Shown: positions 7,269 to 15,642, counted from the stretch's first letter. The stretch is DNA of 64,000 nucleotides from Aquisphaera giovannonii (GCF_008087625.1 NZ_CP042997.1:6820001-6884000), one strand, 5' to 3'. The notes: generated by a model not told the origin, from the letters alone. Program-made: numbers and translations.

Positions 7269-8014
7269 CGGCGGTCCTCCTCGTCGAGCCCTTCCGGGGC
7301 CGTCGGCGCCCCGGAGCGGCGGAATGCGGCGGCGAGCTGCCGGATCAGGGCGATGGACTTGCCCGCCGGCTCCACGACCATCAGGTTCATCCCAAGCCCC
7401 TTCACCGCGCGATGGACATCGGACGGCTCGGCGCCGATGGCGGCGCGGATGCCCGGGAGCCGGCAGGCTCGCCAGACGGTCCGCGCCCCCTCGCCCGTGA
7501 TCCAGAGTGCGCCGCGGCCGGCGGTTTCGAGGAGCCATCCGCCGACGTCGTCGAGGGCCGGGCCCAGCTCGAGCCACTCGCCCGGGTCCTCGAGCAGGCC
7601 GCGGCGGAGCGCCTGGAGCATCCCCGACTCCTCGCCGATCGCGAAGGCCCATTCGCCCCGGGCGAGCCGTCGGGCCTCGCCCAGGCCGCCCAGCCGGATC
7701 TCGATCCCGCGCCGCTTGAGCAGGTCGCGGGCGAGCGGCGTGACCACGGTCCCCGTCGCGATCCGGACCGTCCGCGTGCCGGCCGGCATCAGCTCGACCT
7801 GGCGGACGCCCAGCAGCCTGTCGGTGAAGGGCTGGCTGCCGTCCGCCGGCGGCCGCCTCCGCCCCGCACCGCGAATGTCCGCCAGAACGGACCGGACCGC
7901 GTCGTCCACGAGCCGGATCGGATCGGGCCGATCGGGCGCGATCTCCGTGGCGAGGGCGCGTGCGAACGCCGGCTCGCTCATCCGGAAAACGGTCCTCGAC
8001 GCGACCTGGCTCAT
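7265..8014 (-). CDS. BMC-associated degenerate RpiB/LacA-like protein with possible encapsulation helix
   Basis: A 249-residue protein of unknown function. Start ATG 8014 (MSQVASRT) follows AGGAG by 6 nt. The C-terminal part (about 170-235, ALWITGEG, PGIRAAIGAEP, NLMVVEPAGKSIALI) resembles the RpiB/LacA sugar-phosphate isomerase fold, where the family has CGTGIG, GIRAA and HNDAN; here the catalytic Cys/Ser loop and the His are replaced, so isomerase activity is unlikely. Near residue 30, DPIRLVDDAVRSVLADIRG is an amphipathic helix followed by a Pro/Arg/Gly linker, similar to the N-terminal encapsulation peptides of the PduL and aldehyde dehydrogenase here. VVTPLARDLLKRRGIEIRL is a second conserved-looking block. 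Role could be structural, regulatory or sugar-phosphate binding. Confidence 0.6.
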   Translation of the reverse strand: MSQVASRTVFRMSEPAFARALATEIAPDRPDPIRLVDDAVRSVLADIRGAGRRRPPADGSQPFTDRLLGVRQVELMPAGTRTVRIATGTVVTPLARDLLKRRGIEIRLGGLGEARRLARGEWAFAIGEESGMLQALRRGLLEDPGEWLELGPALDDVGGWLLETAGRGALWITGEGARTVWRACRLPGIRAAIGAEPSDVHRAVKGLGMNLMVVEPAGKSIALIRQLAAAFRRSGAPTAPEGLDEEDRR

Positions 8015-8043
8015 GGATCTCCTTCCGACCTCCCAGTCCGGCC

Positions 8044-8310
8044 TCAACGGCGTCCCACATCGTCAGGCAGGCCCAGGACGCTCCATCGGCCCGGGGTGTC
8101 CCGCCCGAGCAGCGACTGGAGCAGGTCCCCGTCGCTGGTCAGTATCACCCGGTCCCCCCTCCGCGCCCCGAGCCGGTCGAAGGCCAGCACGGGCTCGCCG
8201 TCGGGCCGGCCGTCGCTCGTCTGGAGCTGGACCACGAGGAGCTTCTCCGACTCGAAGGTGGGATGCTTGACCGTGGAAGTCGCCGTCCCCAGGACCGTGC
8301 CGAGCTGCAT
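8044..8310 (-). CDS. BMC-P shell vertex protein (EutN/CcmL family)
   Basis: An 88-residue pentameric vertex protein, the second of three in the operon. It begins MQLGTVLGTATSTVKHP, followed by KLLVVQLQTSDG, AFDRLGARRGDRVILTSDG and a C-terminal WSVLGLPDDV, the order of EutN/CcmL proteins. A GAGAGGAGA ribosome binding site precedes ATG 8310. It lies 24 nt after the aldehyde dehydrogenase and 29 nt before the RpiB-like gene. Confidence 0.92.
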   Translation of the reverse strand: MQLGTVLGTATSTVKHPTFESEKLLVVQLQTSDGRPDGEPVLAFDRLGARRGDRVILTSDGDLLQSLLGRDTPGRWSVLGLPDDVGRR

Positions 8311-8334
8311 GGCAGTCTCCTCTCCCGGCTTCGA

Positions 8335-9762
8335 TCAGAGGAACCGCATGCCGCCGGCGATCGCCGTCCGGCGCTGCCGGGTGAACGTCAGCGGGGTGGT
8401 CACTCCCTCGCCCGTCGGCCCGGCGATCGAGAACGACGGATACCCCTCGCCGCCGGCTCCCAGGCCGGCGATGCTCGGCCCATTGACGACGAAGATGGTG
8501 CAGTTCATGACCTTGCCCATCTTGGACATGACGGTCGTGTCGCGCGAGTGGAGCATCGCGGTGTGGCCGAAGCCGTGCTCGCTCTCGTAGGCCAGGGCGA
8601 TGGCCTTGTCGACGTTCGACACGCGGACGAACGGCACGAACGGCATCATCTGCTCCTCCTGGACGAACGGGTGGTCGAACCCCGTCTCTCCGAAGAGCAG
8701 GTCCACCCCGTCCGGGATCTTGACGCCGGCCGCCTCGGCGAGGACCGCGGGATCCTTGCCGACGAAGTCCTTGTTCACGTGCGGCTTGCCGTCGCTGCCG
8801 ACCGGGATCGCCGCCTTCGTCAGGGCGTCGATCTGGTTCGCCGTGAGGCGGAAGCCGCCGTTGCGGGTCATGGCCTCGGTGAGCGAGTCGAAGACCTCGC
8901 CCACCGCGAAGACCTGCTTCTCGCCGATGCAGAGGAGGTTGTTGTCGAACGAGCCGCCCACCACGATCGACTTCGCCGCGTTGTCCAGGCAGGCCGTCGC
9001 GTCCACCACGACCGGGGGATTGCCCGGGCCCGCGACGATCGCCCGGCGCTTGCTCGCGAGCGCCGCGCGGGCCACGGCCGGGCCGCCCGTGACGACGAGC
9101 AGGCTGACGCCCTTGTGCTCGAAGAGCTGGGCGGCCGTCTTGAGCGTCGGCGGGTCGATGATCGTGAGCAGGTTCTCCAGGCCGATCGCCTCGCGGATGG
9201 CCTTGTTGAACCGCCGGACGCCCTCGGCCGCGACGTTGCCGCCGGAGGGGTGGGCGTTGAAGACGACCGTGTTCCCGGCCGCGAGCATGCTGATCGCGTT
9301 GGCGGCCAGCGTGGGCAGGCTGTGCGTGACCGGCGTGATCGCCCCGATGACGCCGAAGGGGGCGTAGTCGGTGAGGGTCAGCCCGTCGTCGCCGGTCGCG
9401 ACGTCCGTAGGGAGGAACTCGGGGCCGGGGATGAGCGGGATCGTGCCGCGCAGCTTGGCGATCTTGTGGTCGAGGCGGCCGATCTTGGTCTCGTCCAGCT
9501 CCGCCCGGCCGAGCTCCTCGGCCTGCTCGACGCAGATCTTGCGGATGACCTCGACGGCCTTCTTGCGGTCGCCCAGCCCGCGTTTCTGGAACAGCTCGAA
9601 GGCGGCCTCGGCCGCCTCGACGGCCCCGTCGACGGTCGGGAAGACACCGAGGTTCCCGGAGGGGCGGGCCGGCGCCTTGCCGTTGGTGGGCAAGGCCCCG
9701 TTCCCCATCTGGGTCAGGACCTCGTGGATGACGGTTCGGATCAGGTCTTCGGTCATTTGCAT
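8335..9762 (-). CDS. CoA-acylating aldehyde dehydrogenase (PduP/EutE-like) with N-terminal encapsulation peptide
   Basis: Oxidises the toxic aldehyde (lactaldehyde expected) to its acyl-CoA inside the compartment with NAD+ and CoA. About 475 residues. The catalytic Cys lies in SFDNNLLCIGEK; FGVIGAITPVTHSLPT and NTVVFNAHPSG are family motifs of the PduP/EutE class rather than hydrolytic dehydrogenases. The first ~18 residues (TEDLIRTVIHEVLTQMG) form an amphipathic helix followed by a Gly/Pro/Ala linker, a classical encapsulation peptide. The start is uncertain: ATG 9762, ATG 9756 and an in-frame GTG 9771 are all possible and none has a strong ribosome binding site; all keep the helix. Confidence 0.92.
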   Translation of the reverse strand: MQMTEDLIRTVIHEVLTQMGNGALPTNGKAPARPSGNLGVFPTVDGAVEAAEAAFELFQKRGLGDRKKAVEVIRKICVEQAEELGRAELDETKIGRLDHKIAKLRGTIPLIPGPEFLPTDVATGDDGLTLTDYAPFGVIGAITPVTHSLPTLAANAISMLAAGNTVVFNAHPSGGNVAAEGVRRFNKAIREAIGLENLLTIIDPPTLKTAAQLFEHKGVSLLVVTGGPAVARAALASKRRAIVAGPGNPPVVVDATACLDNAAKSIVVGGSFDNNLLCIGEKQVFAVGEVFDSLTEAMTRNGGFRLTANQIDALTKAAIPVGSDGKPHVNKDFVGKDPAVLAEAAGVKIPDGVDLLFGETGFDHPFVQEEQMMPFVPFVRVSNVDKAIALAYESEHGFGHTAMLHSRDTTVMSKMGKVMNCTIFVVNGPSIAGLGAGGEGYPSFSIAGPTGEGVTTPLTFTRQRRTAIAGGMRFL

Positions 9763-9864
9763 GGCTGGCACCGTCGCGAAGGGGGCACGGTTGGGTTCAC
9801 GGGTATAACGGGGCGGCCGCGGGCGACCGGTCGGGGCGGGGGCGAGGGACGGCGGCGCGGAGGA

Positions 9865-10179
9865 TCATCCGCCGCGGGCGGAGAAGACGACCTTGCCGGC
9901 GACGTCCACCGTGTCGACCAGGCCGATCACGACGGCGTCGATGGGCAGTTTCTCTGTCTCCGGCGTGAGCCGGGCGCTGGAGCCCTGGCAGACGAGCACC
10001 ATCTCGTCGACGCCGGCCCCCAGCGAATCGACCACGACGAACGAGCGGCCGGTGGGGACGAGCTTGCCCGAGCCCTTCTCGTCGACCCGGTAGGGCTCGA
10101 CCATCAGGAGCTTGTGCCCCGTCATCGAGGCCACCTTCTGGGTGGCCACCACGCTGCCGGTCACTCGGGCCAGGAACAT
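9865..10179 (-). CDS. BMC-P shell vertex protein (EutN/CcmL family)
   Basis: A 104-residue pentameric vertex protein and the most typical of the three: MFLARVTGSVVATQKV, HKLLMVEPY, FVVVDSLGAGVDEMVLVCQGSSAR and AVVIGLVDTVDV match EutN/CcmL signatures closely. ATG 10179 follows an AAGGA-type site. It lies between the acetate-kinase-like gene (59 nt) and the aldehyde dehydrogenase (about 100 nt). Confidence 0.95.
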   Translation of the reverse strand: MFLARVTGSVVATQKVASMTGHKLLMVEPYRVDEKGSGKLVPTGRSFVVVDSLGAGVDEMVLVCQGSSARLTPETEKLPIDAVVIGLVDTVDVAGKVVFSARGG

Positions 10180-10238
10180 GGGAGGTCGATCCTTTTCTCG
10201 ATTCCGCGTCGCGTCCGGGGCGGCTCGTCCGGTCCGAT

Positions 10239-11444
10239 TCAGTCCATCGACGCCTTGCCCGAGTCGAGCAGCGTCCGGCTCTGGCGGGCGACGACCAGCT
10301 CCTCGTTCGTCGGGACGGTCCAGACCTGGACCCTGGAGCCAGCCGAGGACACCTTGCGCTCGGCCTCGCCGGAGGCGTTGAGCGTCGGGTCGAGCTCGAT
10401 GCCGAACCAGGCCAGGTCGCGGCAGACCTCCTCGCGGATCCGCGACGAGTTCTCGCCGATCCCGCCGGTGAAGGCGATGACGTCCAGGCCGCCGAGGGCG
10501 ACCATGAACGCCCCGAGGTAGTGGCGAATCGAGTCCACGAAGACGTCGATGGCCAGCTTCGCGCAGGGGTCGCCCTTGTCGGCGGCCGCCTCGATGTCCC
10601 GCAGGTCCCGGGCCTCGCAGAGGCCCTGGAGCCCGGACTGGTTGGCCAGGATGTCGAGGATTTCCTCCAGCGTCTTGCCCGTCTCGCGGAGCAGGGGGGG
10701 CAGGGCGAAGACGTCGAACTCGCCGACGCGGTTGTTGTGCGGCAGGCCGGTCTGGGGGCTCATCCCGAGGCTGCAGGCGACCGACCGGCCGGAGTCGATG
10801 GCGGCGAGCGAGGAGCTGCCGCCGAGGTGGCAGGAGATGACCTTCAGGTCCTTCCTGCCCAGGAGCTCCGGCACCCGCCACGAGATGTAGCGGTGGCTGG
10901 CCCCGTGGAAGCCCCACTTCCGGATGCCCAGCTCGGTGGCCCAGGCGTCCGGGATGGCGTAGCGCTGGCGGGCCTCCGGGATGGTCCGGTGGAAGCCGGT
11001 CTCGAAGGCCGCGACTAGGGGGAGCTTCGGGAAGCGGCCCCGGAGCATCCGCATGGCCTTCGTATACGGGGGGTTGTGGGCGGGGGCCACGTCCGCGAAG
11101 GCCTCCATCGCCGCCAGCACCTCGTCGTCCACGAGGTGGACGCCGGTCAGGTTGCGGGCGTGCACGGCCTTGAAGCCGATGGCCGAGACCTCGGAGGGGT
11201 CCGCGAGGACGCCGATCTCCGGGTCGGTCAGCTGCTCCAGGCAGAGCTGGACGGCGTCGCCGTGGTCCTCGACGTGGCGGGCCGATTCCCGCTCGCCCCG
11301 CGTCGTCTTGACGACGACGCGGGCGGTGGGGGAGCCGATCCGCTCGATGCCGCCCCGGGCCAGGACCGGCTCGGACGGGTCGCTCACGTCGAAGAGGCGG
11401 TACTTGAAGCTCGTGGAGCCGAGGTTGGCGACGAGGATCTTCAC
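10239..11444 (-). CDS. ackA: Acetate/propionate-kinase family acyl-phosphate kinase
   Basis: A 401-residue kinase of the acetokinase family. It would convert the acyl phosphate made by PduL (lactyl-phosphate expected) into the acid plus ATP, the energy-yielding end of the pathway. The frame uses GTG 11444 ([18 protein letters not shown]) with GGAG upstream and starts 2 nt after a BMC-H stop. Motifs: [12 protein letters not shown] (first phosphate loop), [53 protein letters not shown] and [13 protein letters not shown]. No encapsulation helix is visible at either end, consistent with a cytosolic position. Real substrate not shown by sequence. Confidence 0.92.
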   Translation of the reverse strand: MKILVANLGSTSFKYRLFDVSDPSEPVLARGGIERIGSPTARVVVKTTRGERESARHVEDHGDAVQLCLEQLTDPEIGVLADPSEVSAIGFKAVHARNLTGVHLVDDEVLAAMEAFADVAPAHNPPYTKAMRMLRGRFPKLPLVAAFETGFHRTIPEARQRYAIPDAWATELGIRKWGFHGASHRYISWRVPELLGRKDLKVISCHLGGSSSLAAIDSGRSVACSLGMSPQTGLPHNNRVGEFDVFALPPLLRETGKTLEEILDILANQSGLQGLCEARDLRDIEAAADKGDPCAKLAIDVFVDSIRHYLGAFMVALGGLDVIAFTGGIGENSSRIREEVCRDLAWFGIELDPTLNASGEAERKVSSAGSRVQVWTVPTNEELVVARQSRTLLDSGKASMD

Positions 11445-11446
11445 CG

Positions 11447-11725
11447 TCAGGCTCCTGCGAACTGGCGGACGACGACGGAATCCGGCCGGGGGATGACGTG
11501 CGCGGCGCGGAGCTCGCCGATCTTCGACGCGGCCTCGGCGCCGGCCTCGACGGCGGCGCGGACGCTGCTGACGTCGCCCCGGACCATCACGCTGACGACC
11601 CCGCCGTCCAGCTTGATGATGGAGGAGGCGACCTCCACGGTCGCCGCCTTGAGCATGGCATCGATGGCGCTGATCAGGCCCACCAGGCCGAGGGTCTCGA
11701 TCAGGCCCAGGGCGTTCCCGTTCAT
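11447..11725 (-). CDS. BMC-H hexameric shell protein 1
   Basis: A 92-residue single-domain hexamer-forming shell protein (pfam00936). ALGLIETLGLVGLISAIDAMLKAA and the C-terminal AAHVIPRPD are the family signatures; VMVRGDVSSVRAAVEAGAEAAS is the second half. It carries a 43-nt stretch identical to the neighbouring BMC-H 2. Good ribosome binding site (GGGGAG) before ATG 11725. Facets of the shell would be built from this and its two paralogues. Confidence 0.95.
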   Translation of the reverse strand: MNGNALGLIETLGLVGLISAIDAMLKAATVEVASSIIKLDGGVVSVMVRGDVSSVRAAVEAGAEAASKIGELRAAHVIPRPDSVVVRQFAGA

Positions 11726-11778
11726 CGTGTAGGCTCCCCTTCTTGGTCTCGGTCTCGCTGGAATTGGTCGACCGGGGG

Positions 11779-12093
11779 TCAGCCCAGGAACGCGCCCAGG
11801 ACGCTCTCATCCGGCCGCGGGATGACGTGCGCGCTGACCAGCTCGCCGATCCGCGACGCGGCCTCGGCGCCGGCCTCGACGGCGGCGCGGACGCTGCCCA
11901 CGTCGCCGCGGACGAGGGTCGTGACGTAGGCGCCGCCCACCTGGACGCGGCCGGCGAGCTGCACGTTGGCCGCCTTGAGCATCGCGTCGGTGGCCTCGAT
12001 CATGCTGACCAGGCCCTTGGTCTCGATCAGGCCGACGGCCTCGCCGTTGCCGCCGAACTTGGACGGGGACGCGGATCGCTGGAGAGTCGTCAT
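11779..12093 (-). CDS. BMC-H hexameric shell protein 2
   Basis: A 104-residue BMC-H protein with an extra N-terminal segment (about 17 residues, MTTLQRSASPSKFGGNG) before EAVGLIETKGLVSMIEATDAMLKAA. YVTTLVRGDVGSVRAAVEAGAEAAS and SAHVIPRPDESVL complete the fold. The N-terminal extension and the VGGAYV segment differ from BMC-H 1, so pore or surface properties may differ. It lies 4 nt after BMC-H 3. Confidence 0.95.
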   Translation of the reverse strand: MTTLQRSASPSKFGGNGEAVGLIETKGLVSMIEATDAMLKAANVQLAGRVQVGGAYVTTLVRGDVGSVRAAVEAGAEAASRIGELVSAHVIPRPDESVLGAFLG

Positions 12094-12097
12094 CGGA

Positions 12098-12430
12098 TCA
12101 GGCTCCGTTCTGCTTGGCGCCGTCGGTGCTGGAGGCCGCCTTCACCTTCTGGAAGACGAGGACGCCGCCGAGGTCCTCGTGGGGGCGGGGGATGACCTGG
12201 ACGCTGACGACCTCGCCGATCCGGCTGGCCGCCGCCGCGCCCGCGTCCACCGCCGCCTTCACGGCGGCCACGTCGCCGGCCACGAAGGCCGTCACGAGGC
12301 CGCTGCCGATCTTGTCCCAGCCGACCAGCTCGACGTTGGCCGCCTTGAGCATCGCGTCGCTGGCTTCCACGAGCGCGACGAAGCCCTTGGTCTCGATCAT
12401 GCCGAGCGCTTCGAGTGATGATGAGGCCAC
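12098..12430 (-). CDS. BMC-H hexameric shell protein 3
   Basis: A 110-residue BMC-H protein from GTG 12430, chosen because AAGGAGGG lies 7 nt upstream. [29 protein letters not shown], the pore segment [24 protein letters not shown] and [13 protein letters not shown] are family motifs; IGSGLV is close to the canonical KIGSG pore loop. It carries a 15-20 residue C-terminal tail ([16 protein letters not shown]). It is the first shell gene after PduL and the most carboxysome/Pdu-like of the three. Confidence 0.95.
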   Translation of the reverse strand: MASSSLEALGMIETKGFVALVEASDAMLKAANVELVGWDKIGSGLVTAFVAGDVAAVKAAVDAGAAAASRIGEVVSVQVIPRPHEDLGGVLVFQKVKAASSTDGAKQNGA

Positions 12431-12531
12431 GTCAGGCCCTCCTTCCGCGGTATGGTGTCATCTGCCGTCCACTCCGATCGCTGTCTGCAACTCGGGCCGC
12501 CCCGGGAGCGGGACGGGCTGGCCCGCCGTCG

Positions 12532-13236
12532 TCACGCCTTGGTCAGGATCACGTTCGACGCGTGCGCCAGGTCGCACGCGTTCGCCTCGTCGGTGTCGAT
12601 GTGCACCTCGAGCTTCCAGTCCGGGTGGGTCCGGACGAGCAGGCCCTCCAGCGTGGAGGGGCACGGGCTCTCGACCCTCATGTTCATGCGGTCGAGGTGC
12701 TTGACCCCGTAGTGCTCGGCGTCCCTGGGCCCCATGTGGACGTGCCGCTCGGCGCGGATGACGCCCTTGTCGAGCACGAGCGAACCCTTCGGGCCGATGA
12801 GGATGCACCCGGGCGTCCCCTCGATGTCGCCGGAGAGCCGCACGGGGACGTCGATGCCGAGGCTGATGGAGTCGGTGAAGGCCAGCTCCACCTGGCTGAA
12901 CTTGCGGCAGGGGCCGAGGATCCGCACCCCCGGGATCATCCGCTGCCGCGTGCCGACGACGGCGACCGTCTCGTTGGCGGCGAAGTCCGTGTCCTGGTAG
13001 AGCCGCTTCATGGCCGTGAGCTGGTAGCCCCGGCCGAAGAGCACGTCCACGGCCTCCTGCGTCAGGTGGCAGTGGCGGGCGGAGATGTTCACCAGGAGCT
13101 TCGGCCTGTAGGCCGCCTCGCGGGCGTGGCCGTTGGCCGGGGCGTGGCCGTTGGCCGACGCCTGCCCGTTCATCTGCCTCAGGATGATGGATCGGACCAG
13201 GCTCTCGACCTGGTCGCGGCTCACGGCCGTGCTCAT
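12532..13236 (-). CDS. pduL: PduL-type phosphate acyltransferase with N-terminal encapsulation peptide
   Basis: Transfers the acyl group from CoA to phosphate, recycling CoA within the shell. 234 residues. The two-Zn active site is visible as SARHCHLT and RHVHMGP (HxH pairs) with HIDTDEAN near the C-terminus. Residues 7-23 ([17 protein letters not shown]) form an amphipathic helix followed by a repeated Asn-Gly-His-Ala linker ([13 protein letters not shown]), a typical encapsulation peptide. Its ATG overlaps the stop of the DeoR regulator gene as ATGA, so regulator and enzyme are translationally coupled. About 100 nt separate it from the BMC-H genes. Confidence 0.94.
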   Translation of the reverse strand: MSTAVSRDQVESLVRSIILRQMNGQASANGHAPANGHAREAAYRPKLLVNISARHCHLTQEAVDVLFGRGYQLTAMKRLYQDTDFAANETVAVVGTRQRMIPGVRILGPCRKFSQVELAFTDSISLGIDVPVRLSGDIEGTPGCILIGPKGSLVLDKGVIRAERHVHMGPRDAEHYGVKHLDRMNMRVESPCPSTLEGLLVRTHPDWKLEVHIDTDEANACDLAHASNVILTKA

Positions 13237-14066
13237 GCCTCGGTCCTCTCGTTCTTGGTGCGATGCGGGCCGGTCAGCGCCGACCCGTTCGCGGCCGGTT
13301 GGCCGGCCATCGCGGCGACCTCGACCCTCACCCCGGCCCCTTCGACGGCCTCCCGGAACGGCGAGGGGACGGCCCGGTCGGTCACGAGGCGATGGATCTC
13401 GTCGAGCCCGCAGAGCCGCGACAGGGTCATGCGGCCGAACTTGGTATTGTCGGCGACGATCACGACCTCCTGGCCGCAGGCCATCATCTGCCGCTCGGTC
13501 TCTACAAGGAGCAGGTTGGAGTTGTAGACCCCGTCCGCCACGATCCCCCCCGCCCCCATGACCACCTTCCGCACGCGGATGCCGGTCATCGTGGCGATCG
13601 CCAGCGGCCCGAGCGCCACGCCCGTCCGCGGGTAGATGTAGCCGCCGATGAGGATCAGGTCGGTCTGCTGGCTGGACGCCAGGAGCTGCGCGATGGGCAG
13701 GCTATTGGTCACCACCTGGACCCGCCGGCCCAGGAGCGCCCGGGCGACCTCCAGCGTCGTCGTCCCCCCGTCGAGCAGGACGCTCTCCTCGTCCTCGATG
13801 AGGGCGGCCGTCGCCCGGCCGATCGCCTGCTTCTCCGCCACGGCGGTGGAGCTGCGGTCCTCCAGGGCCGGCATCGCGCGGACCTCGCCCGCGTAGACGG
13901 CCCCGCCGTGCGTCCGCTTCACCGACCCGGCCAGGTCCAGAGCCTCCAGGTCCCGCCGGACCGTGCTCTCGGAGACGCGCAGCGTGCGGACCAGCTCCTC
14001 CAGGGTGGCGGAGCCCTGGCGGCTGACCAGGTCCAGCAGGCGGCGACGCCGCGTCTCGACGAGCAT
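13233..14066 (-). CDS. DeoR-family transcriptional regulator of the BMC operon
   Basis: A 277-residue repressor of the DeoR/GlpR type and first gene of the operon. The N-terminal winged helix is clear ([43 protein letters not shown]). The C-terminal DeoRC sensor domain has [42 protein letters not shown] and [12 protein letters not shown]. Family members bind phosphorylated sugars, so a fuculose/rhamnulose phosphate or DHAP-type effector is a fair guess. GGAG precedes ATG 14066. Position at the head of the operon implies autoregulation. The C-terminal ~25 residues are a Gly/Asn/His-containing extension. Confidence 0.92.
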   Translation of the reverse strand: MLVETRRRRLLDLVSRQGSATLEELVRTLRVSESTVRRDLEALDLAGSVKRTHGGAVYAGEVRAMPALEDRSSTAVAEKQAIGRATAALIEDEESVLLDGGTTTLEVARALLGRRVQVVTNSLPIAQLLASSQQTDLILIGGYIYPRTGVALGPLAIATMTGIRVRKVVMGAGGIVADGVYNSNLLLVETERQMMACGQEVVIVADNTKFGRMTLSRLCGLDEIHRLVTDRAVPSPFREAVEGAGVRVEVAAMAGQPAANGSALTGPHRTKNERTEA

Positions 14067-14109
14067 GGACGCTCCGGGATGGTGGGCACTCTCGCACGGA
14101 CCGACAACG

Positions 14110-14154
14110 AGTTTTCAGTATCGCTCAGCGCTTGTCAAGAAGCTCCAGATACTG
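14110..14154 (-). promoter_or_regulatory. Predicted promoter and operator of the BMC operon
   Basis: On the minus strand a perfect TTGACA (plus 14133-14138) is followed after 17 nt by AAAACT (plus 14110-14115), a weak -10. A 7-bp inverted repeat, CAGTATC at 14116-14122 and GATACTG at 14148-14154 on the plus strand, flanks the -35 box and is a candidate DeoR operator. The start codon lies 44 nt downstream of the -10. Prediction by eye only. Confidence 0.45.
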
Positions 14155-14262
14155 TGAAGGATTTTGGTGGATTTTGACGGTGGTCCGTGGTGGTTTTCGA
14201 TCCTGGGCCATCCGGCTAGAATGACACCTGGAGCGATTGATGCCGCGACGGAGGTCACGCCG

Positions 14263-15126
14263 ATGCCCGAATTGCCCGAGGTCGAGACCATGGTCAGGGG
14301 GCTGCGGCCGGTCCTGGAAGGCCGCCGGGTCGAGCGCATGGACCTCCACGACCCGTCAATGCTGCGCGGATGCGAGGCGCGGGAGTTCGGCCGCCTCGGG
14401 CGGGGCGTCGACGTCATCGAGGTGCGCCGCCGGGGCAAGTGGGTCGTGATCGGCCTCGCGGATCACCGGGGATTGATCGTCATCCAGCCCAGGATGACTG
14501 GAGGGTTTTGGCTCGTCGAGCCGTCCCGGATGGAGCACGTCCGCCTGTCGATCCGCCTGGCGAGCCCCGGGGGGATCGTCTGGTTCTGCGACGCGAGGCG
14601 GCTGGGGCGGATCGAATGGTTCGCCGACCAGGCCGCGGCCGAGGGGGCGTTCGCCAGGTCCCACGGCCCGGACGCGCTGGCGATCACGGCGGAGGAGCTC
14701 GCGGCACGCTTGAAGACGACCCGCCGCGGGATCAAGCCGGCGCTGATGGACCAGAAGGTGCTGGCCGGGATCGGCAACATCTACGCGGACGAGGTCCTCC
14801 ACGCCTCGGGCATCCACCCCCAGCGCGTGGCGTCCCGCCTGACGCGCGAGGAGTATGCCCGGCTGCACGCGGCGATCGGCCGCGTCCTGGCGGTCGCCAT
14901 CGAGGCGGAAGGCTCGAGCTTCGACGCGGGCTATCGGACCGTGCTCGGCCTGGAGGGAGGATTCCTGGCCATGAACTCCGCGTACGGGCGCGCCGGGGAG
15001 CCCTGCCGCACCTGCGGCGGACCGATCCAGAAGACGAAGATCCCCGGGTTGATCGGCCGTCCCACCTACCTCTGCCCCGCCTGCCAGCCGCGCGGCCGTC
15101 GAAGGCCCGCACGCGGCATCATCTGA
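14263..15126 (+). CDS. mutM: Formamidopyrimidine-DNA glycosylase
   Basis: Base-excision repair glycosylase/AP lyase removing oxidised purines such as 8-oxoguanine. 287 residues from ATG 14263, which places the catalytic Pro1-Glu2 at the N-terminus (MPELPEVETMVRGLRP); the longer frame upstream would destroy this. The catalytic Lys is in RRRGKWV, the helix-two-turn-helix in MDQKVLAGIGNIYADEVLHASGI, and a C-terminal zinc finger of the form CxxC-x16-CxxC (CRTCGG ... YLCPAC). It is transcribed divergently from the BMC operon, 196 nt away. Confidence 0.96.
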   Translation: MPELPEVETMVRGLRPVLEGRRVERMDLHDPSMLRGCEAREFGRLGRGVDVIEVRRRGKWVVIGLADHRGLIVIQPRMTGGFWLVEPSRMEHVRLSIRLASPGGIVWFCDARRLGRIEWFADQAAAEGAFARSHGPDALAITAEELAARLKTTRRGIKPALMDQKVLAGIGNIYADEVLHASGIHPQRVASRLTREEYARLHAAIGRVLAVAIEAEGSSFDAGYRTVLGLEGGFLAMNSAYGRAGEPCRTCGGPIQKTKIPGLIGRPTYLCPACQPRGRRRPARGII

Positions 15127-15425
15127 GGCCGGCCCCCTCGGTCCAACACACGGCCCCTCCGTGCCGAGTCGGCATTGACGCCCCGCGGCCCCTGCGCCGC
15201 GGTCGCGGCCGATGATCGAGCGAGCGGCCGGGCGACGTTCCTTTGCCCAAATCGGAGGGCCGCGTCGGCAACCGAGCCCTCCGGCTCCTCCTTCCGCTCG
15301 TCCTCCGCCCGGGCTTCATCGCGAGGGGGCCCGGCCGGTGTCGATTGGTCTCCACGAGTCCCCTCTGCACTCGTGCCGGGGCGGGGCCCGCCCGGTGCGC
15401 CCGCCTGGCGGGCCGCACGGCTCAA
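15127..15425. other. Non-coding interval after mutM
   Basis: No credible gene is seen in the roughly 300 nt between mutM and the predicted promoter at 15426; the open frames here lack ribosome binding sites and recognisable protein content. No strong hairpin was noticed. Confidence 0.5.
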
Positions 15426-15454
15426 TTGGACAGACCCAGTCGCAAGCTTATAAG
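15426..15454 (+). promoter_or_regulatory. Predicted sigma-70 promoter for the glycine-zipper gene
   Basis: TTGGAC (15426-15431), 17-nt spacer, TATAAG (15449-15454). It would leave a 5' untranslated leader of about 180 nt before the ATG at 15643. Match and spacing are good for this high-GC genome, but it is a prediction. Confidence 0.5.
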
Positions 15455-15642
15455 CATGCGAGCGAACGCAGTGGCATCCAGGGGTGTCCGCTCGCGAGGG
15501 CGATGGGCCCGAGCGTGGGCGGCCGGGGAGGGCGGCCGGCGGCATCGGCTTTGCATTTAACAAACATCAGTTTCGGAATGCGGACGGCCGACCTTACCGC
15601 TCGGCCTCCAATCCCATTGACGCAGAACCAGGGAGATACACC

